A stretch of DNA of 64,000 bases from Dactylonectria macrodidyma. Its lineage: Eukaryota > Ascomycota > Sordariomycetes > Hypocreales > Nectriaceae. The stretch spans positions 3,596,001-3,660,000 of the forward strand of contig JAGMUV010000005.1 of the NCBI GenBank assembly GCA_020744425.1. Direction: 5' to 3'. Numbering within the stretch: position 1 is the stretch's first letter; each line of letters starts with the position of its first letter. Made by a program: the position numbers and the translations under genes. The notes under the pieces are model-generated. The model was not told the DNA's origin. It saw only the letters and a list, made by a program, of their open reading frames with translations, and did not search any database. Shown here in pieces: positions 61,508-64,000 of this stretch.

Positions 61508-64000
61508 TTAGCCGCTGCACATAACGCATGACTCAGGGTTCTCAATGGAACCTGTGAAGGCTGATTAGTGTCTATCTCGTGAGATCGCAAATGGGGGTTT
61601 TAGTAACTTACAAGCTAGCACTGCATCAGAGTAGATGTCACGCTCACGCTCTTCGCTGTCTTTGTCTTGGTCCTCAGATTGGTTGCTCTTCTTGAGGCTC
61701 AGCTCCTCATCCTTGACCTTCTCGGCTGGCTCAGTGGGAAGAGTCTTTGGGCTGTCACCCTCCTCAACATCAGCCTTGATGGTAGGTGCCTGGCCAGGGG
61801 GAGGCGTGGCAGTAGAGGTGAGCATGCCGTTTGAGCTGAGAGAGTTGCCAGCGGGGCCTTCCTTTCTTCCAGCAGCCACTCCACGGGGGACCGCCGACAT
61901 GGAAGACATGTAGCTAGTTCCAGAGGGAGGAGCTCGCTTCTTCAATGTTCGGGGCTGACCCACGTTGTTGTCGGCAATCTTGAGCGCTTCCTGATCAACA
62001 GTAAACTGGATGGGAGCGGCGGCGGCCTGCGTACGCAGGTAGTACATGCCCGTCTTGAGGCCAAGCTTCCAGCCTGCAAAGTGCATGCTGGTGATCTTGC
62101 CCATGGTGGGGTCCTTCATGTGAATGTTGAGGGACTGAGACTGATCAATGAAAGCACCTCGGTCAGCAGACATCTGGATGACCTGGCGCTGGGAGATCTC
62201 CCACACAGTTTTGTAAAGAGACTTGATGTCTGCGGGGATGTTGGGGATGTTTTGGATGGAACCGCCCTCGGCAATGATTCGGTTCTTCATGGCATCCGAC
62301 CACAGACCCATGTCGACCAGGTCCTTGAGGAGCCAAGGGTTGACGACCTGGAACTCGCCAGCCAGTACACGACGCTGGTAGATGTTGGAGGTGTAGGGCT
62401 CGAAGCACTCGTTGTTGCCTAGGATCTGCGAAGTGCTGGCAGTGGGCATGGGGGCGAGGAGCAAGCTGTTGCGCAGACCGTGCTCCTTGACCTGCTCACG
62501 GAGTGTCTCCCAGTCCCAGAGGTCAGAGGGCTTCACGTTCCACATGTCGAATTGAAGGATGCCCTCGGAGGCAGGAGAGCCCTTGAAGGTAGAGTAGGGA
62601 CCCTGCTCCTTGGCGAGGTCCACGGAAGCAGTCAAAGCAGCGTGGTAGATGGTCTCGAAGATCTGCTTGTTCAGCTCACGGGCCTCCGGGGATTCGAAAG
62701 GCATGCGGAGAGCAAGGAACGCATCGGCAAGACCCTGGACACCAACACCAATGGGGCGGTGGCGCATGTTGCTGTTGCGAGCCTCAATGACGGGGTAGTG
62801 GTTGACATCGATGATCTTGTTCAGGTTGCGGACAACCACCCGGGTGACCTCATGCAGCTTCTTGAAGTCATAGCAGCCCTCGTTGTAGTCGACAAACGAA
62901 GGTAGAGCCAGGGAAGCCAGGTTGCACACGGCGACCTCATCTGGGGCGCAGTACTCAATGATCTCAGTGCAGAGGTTGGAGCTGCGGATGGTTCCCAGGT
63001 TCTTCTGGTTGCTCTTGCGATTGCAGGCATCCTTGTACAGCATGAAGGGGTTGCCAGTCTCCGTCTGAGCCTCGAGGATGGCGTACCACAGCTTCTGGGC
63101 CTTCATGGTCTTGCGACCCTTGCCGGCCTTCTCATAACTCTCGTACAGAGCCTCAAACTCCTCGCCGTAACAGTCGGCAAGACCGGGGCATTCGTTGGGG
63201 CACATTAGAGTCCAGTCGCCATTCTTCTCAACACGCTTCATGAACAGATCGGGGATCCACAGGGCTAAGAAAAGATCGCGGGCGCGAACCTCTTCCTTGC
63301 CGTGGTTTTTGCGTAGATCAAGGAACTCAAAGACGTCCGCGTGCCAGGGCTCGAGGTAGATGGCGAAAGCACCAGGCCGCTTGTTGCCACCCTGGTCGAC
63401 GTATCGGGCAGTGTTATTGAACACACGGAGCATGGGAATGACACCATTGGAGGTACCATTGGTACCGGCAATGTAAGAGCCGGTAGCACGAATTCGATGA
63501 GCGTTGAGGCCAATGCCGCCAGCCATCTTGGAGATCATAGCACAGGTCTTGAGAGTGTCATAGATACCCTCGATGCTGTCCTCCTTCATGTCAACCAGGA
63601 AGCAGGAAGACAGCTGGGGCTGAGGTGTACCAGCGTTGAAAAGAGTAGGAGAAGCATGAGTGAAGAACTTGCTGGACATGAGGTTATAAGTCTCCAGGAC
63701 ACGCTCAATGTTGTCACCCCAGATGCCGACAGACACACGCATGATCATGTGCTGCGGCCGCTCGACGATCTTGCCATCAATCTTGAGGAGGTATGATCGC
63801 TCCAGAGTCTTGAAGCCAAAGTATTGGTAGTTGAAGTCACGGTCATAGACAATGGCGGAGTCTAGCTCCTCCTTATGTCTCATGACGCATTCATAAGTCT
63901 CCTGGGAGATCATGGGCGACGGCCGGCCGTTCTTCTCGTTGACATAGTGGTAGAGGTCGCTGACGACAGCGGACCACTGCTTCTTGGTCTGCTTATGGAG
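61508..64000 (-). CDS. RNR1: Ribonucleotide reductase large subunit, 5' end missing
   Basis: Class Ia ribonucleoside-diphosphate reductase large subunit, which makes deoxyribonucleotides for DNA synthesis together with the small subunit. Exons are 61612 to beyond 64000 and 61508-61551, split by a 60-bp intron (61552-61611, donor GTAAGT, acceptor ACAG). 810 residues are visible. By comparison with yeast Rnr1, about 85 residues, mostly the ATP-cone region, lie past the window edge. Catalytic landmarks are LSSCFLVD (Cys codon at 63602-63604), NLCTEIIEY with the thiyl-radical Cys, and EVAVCNLAS with the second active-site Cys. The variable, charged region before the end (Pro/Glu/Lys/Ser-rich) is a flexible linker. 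The final exon encodes only [13 protein letters not shown], carrying the CxxC pair that re-reduces the active site. The reading frame is intact to the window edge. Confidence 0.96.

Overview
This window is nuclear DNA of a filamentous ascomycete, most likely a Sordariomycete and probably Hypocreales (an inference; no marker gene fixes the species). The reasons are the short GT-AG introns of 48-112 bp (GTAAGT/GTATGT-type donors, several CTAAC/CTGAC branch sites), the gene families present (a Cap20-type perilipin, a CFEM GPI protein, an Ecl1 zinc protein) and near-neutral base composition. I see no large AT-rich block of the kind left by repeat-induced mutation. Ten protein genes can be supported. 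Their exons cover about 27% of the window, so it is gene-poor, with four long empty stretches.

Layout: 1-8.5 kb shows no gene. An Ecl1-family gene lies on the minus strand at 8.5-8.9 kb. A gap of almost 14 kb follows, holding only small repeats and a possible decayed minus-strand gene at 13.3-14.9 kb. Then comes a compact block: GLR1 (glutathione reductase, minus), EDE1 (endocytic EH/UBA scaffold, plus), SEC6 (exocyst, minus), BCD1 (box C/D snoRNP assembly, minus) and a DENN-domain coiled-coil protein (minus), up to 38.9 kb. After 8.5 kb without a gene comes the perilipin CAP20 (minus, 47.4-48.1 kb). A 5.7 kb divergent gap leads to a pirin with a membrane anchor (plus, 53.8-55.0 kb), facing a CFEM GPI-anchored protein (minus, 55.8-57.0 kb). 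The last 2.5 kb is RNR1 (ribonucleotide reductase large subunit, minus), cut by the right edge.

Functionally the block is housekeeping: redox balance (GLR1, RNR1, possibly pirin), membrane traffic for polar growth (EDE1, SEC6, DENN), lipid droplets (CAP20), cell surface (CFEM) and snoRNP assembly (BCD1). I see no biosynthetic cluster, no intact transposon, no CRISPR, and no tRNA or rRNA gene. No undescribed multi-gene system is evident. The best leads are a recurrent TAGGTA/TACCTA motif in the intergenic DNA, alternative-start and uORF arrangements at GLR1, pirin, EDE1 and SEC6, an intron that separates the redox tail of RNR1, a G-quadruplex repeat upstream of CAP20, and the decayed gene near 14 kb.
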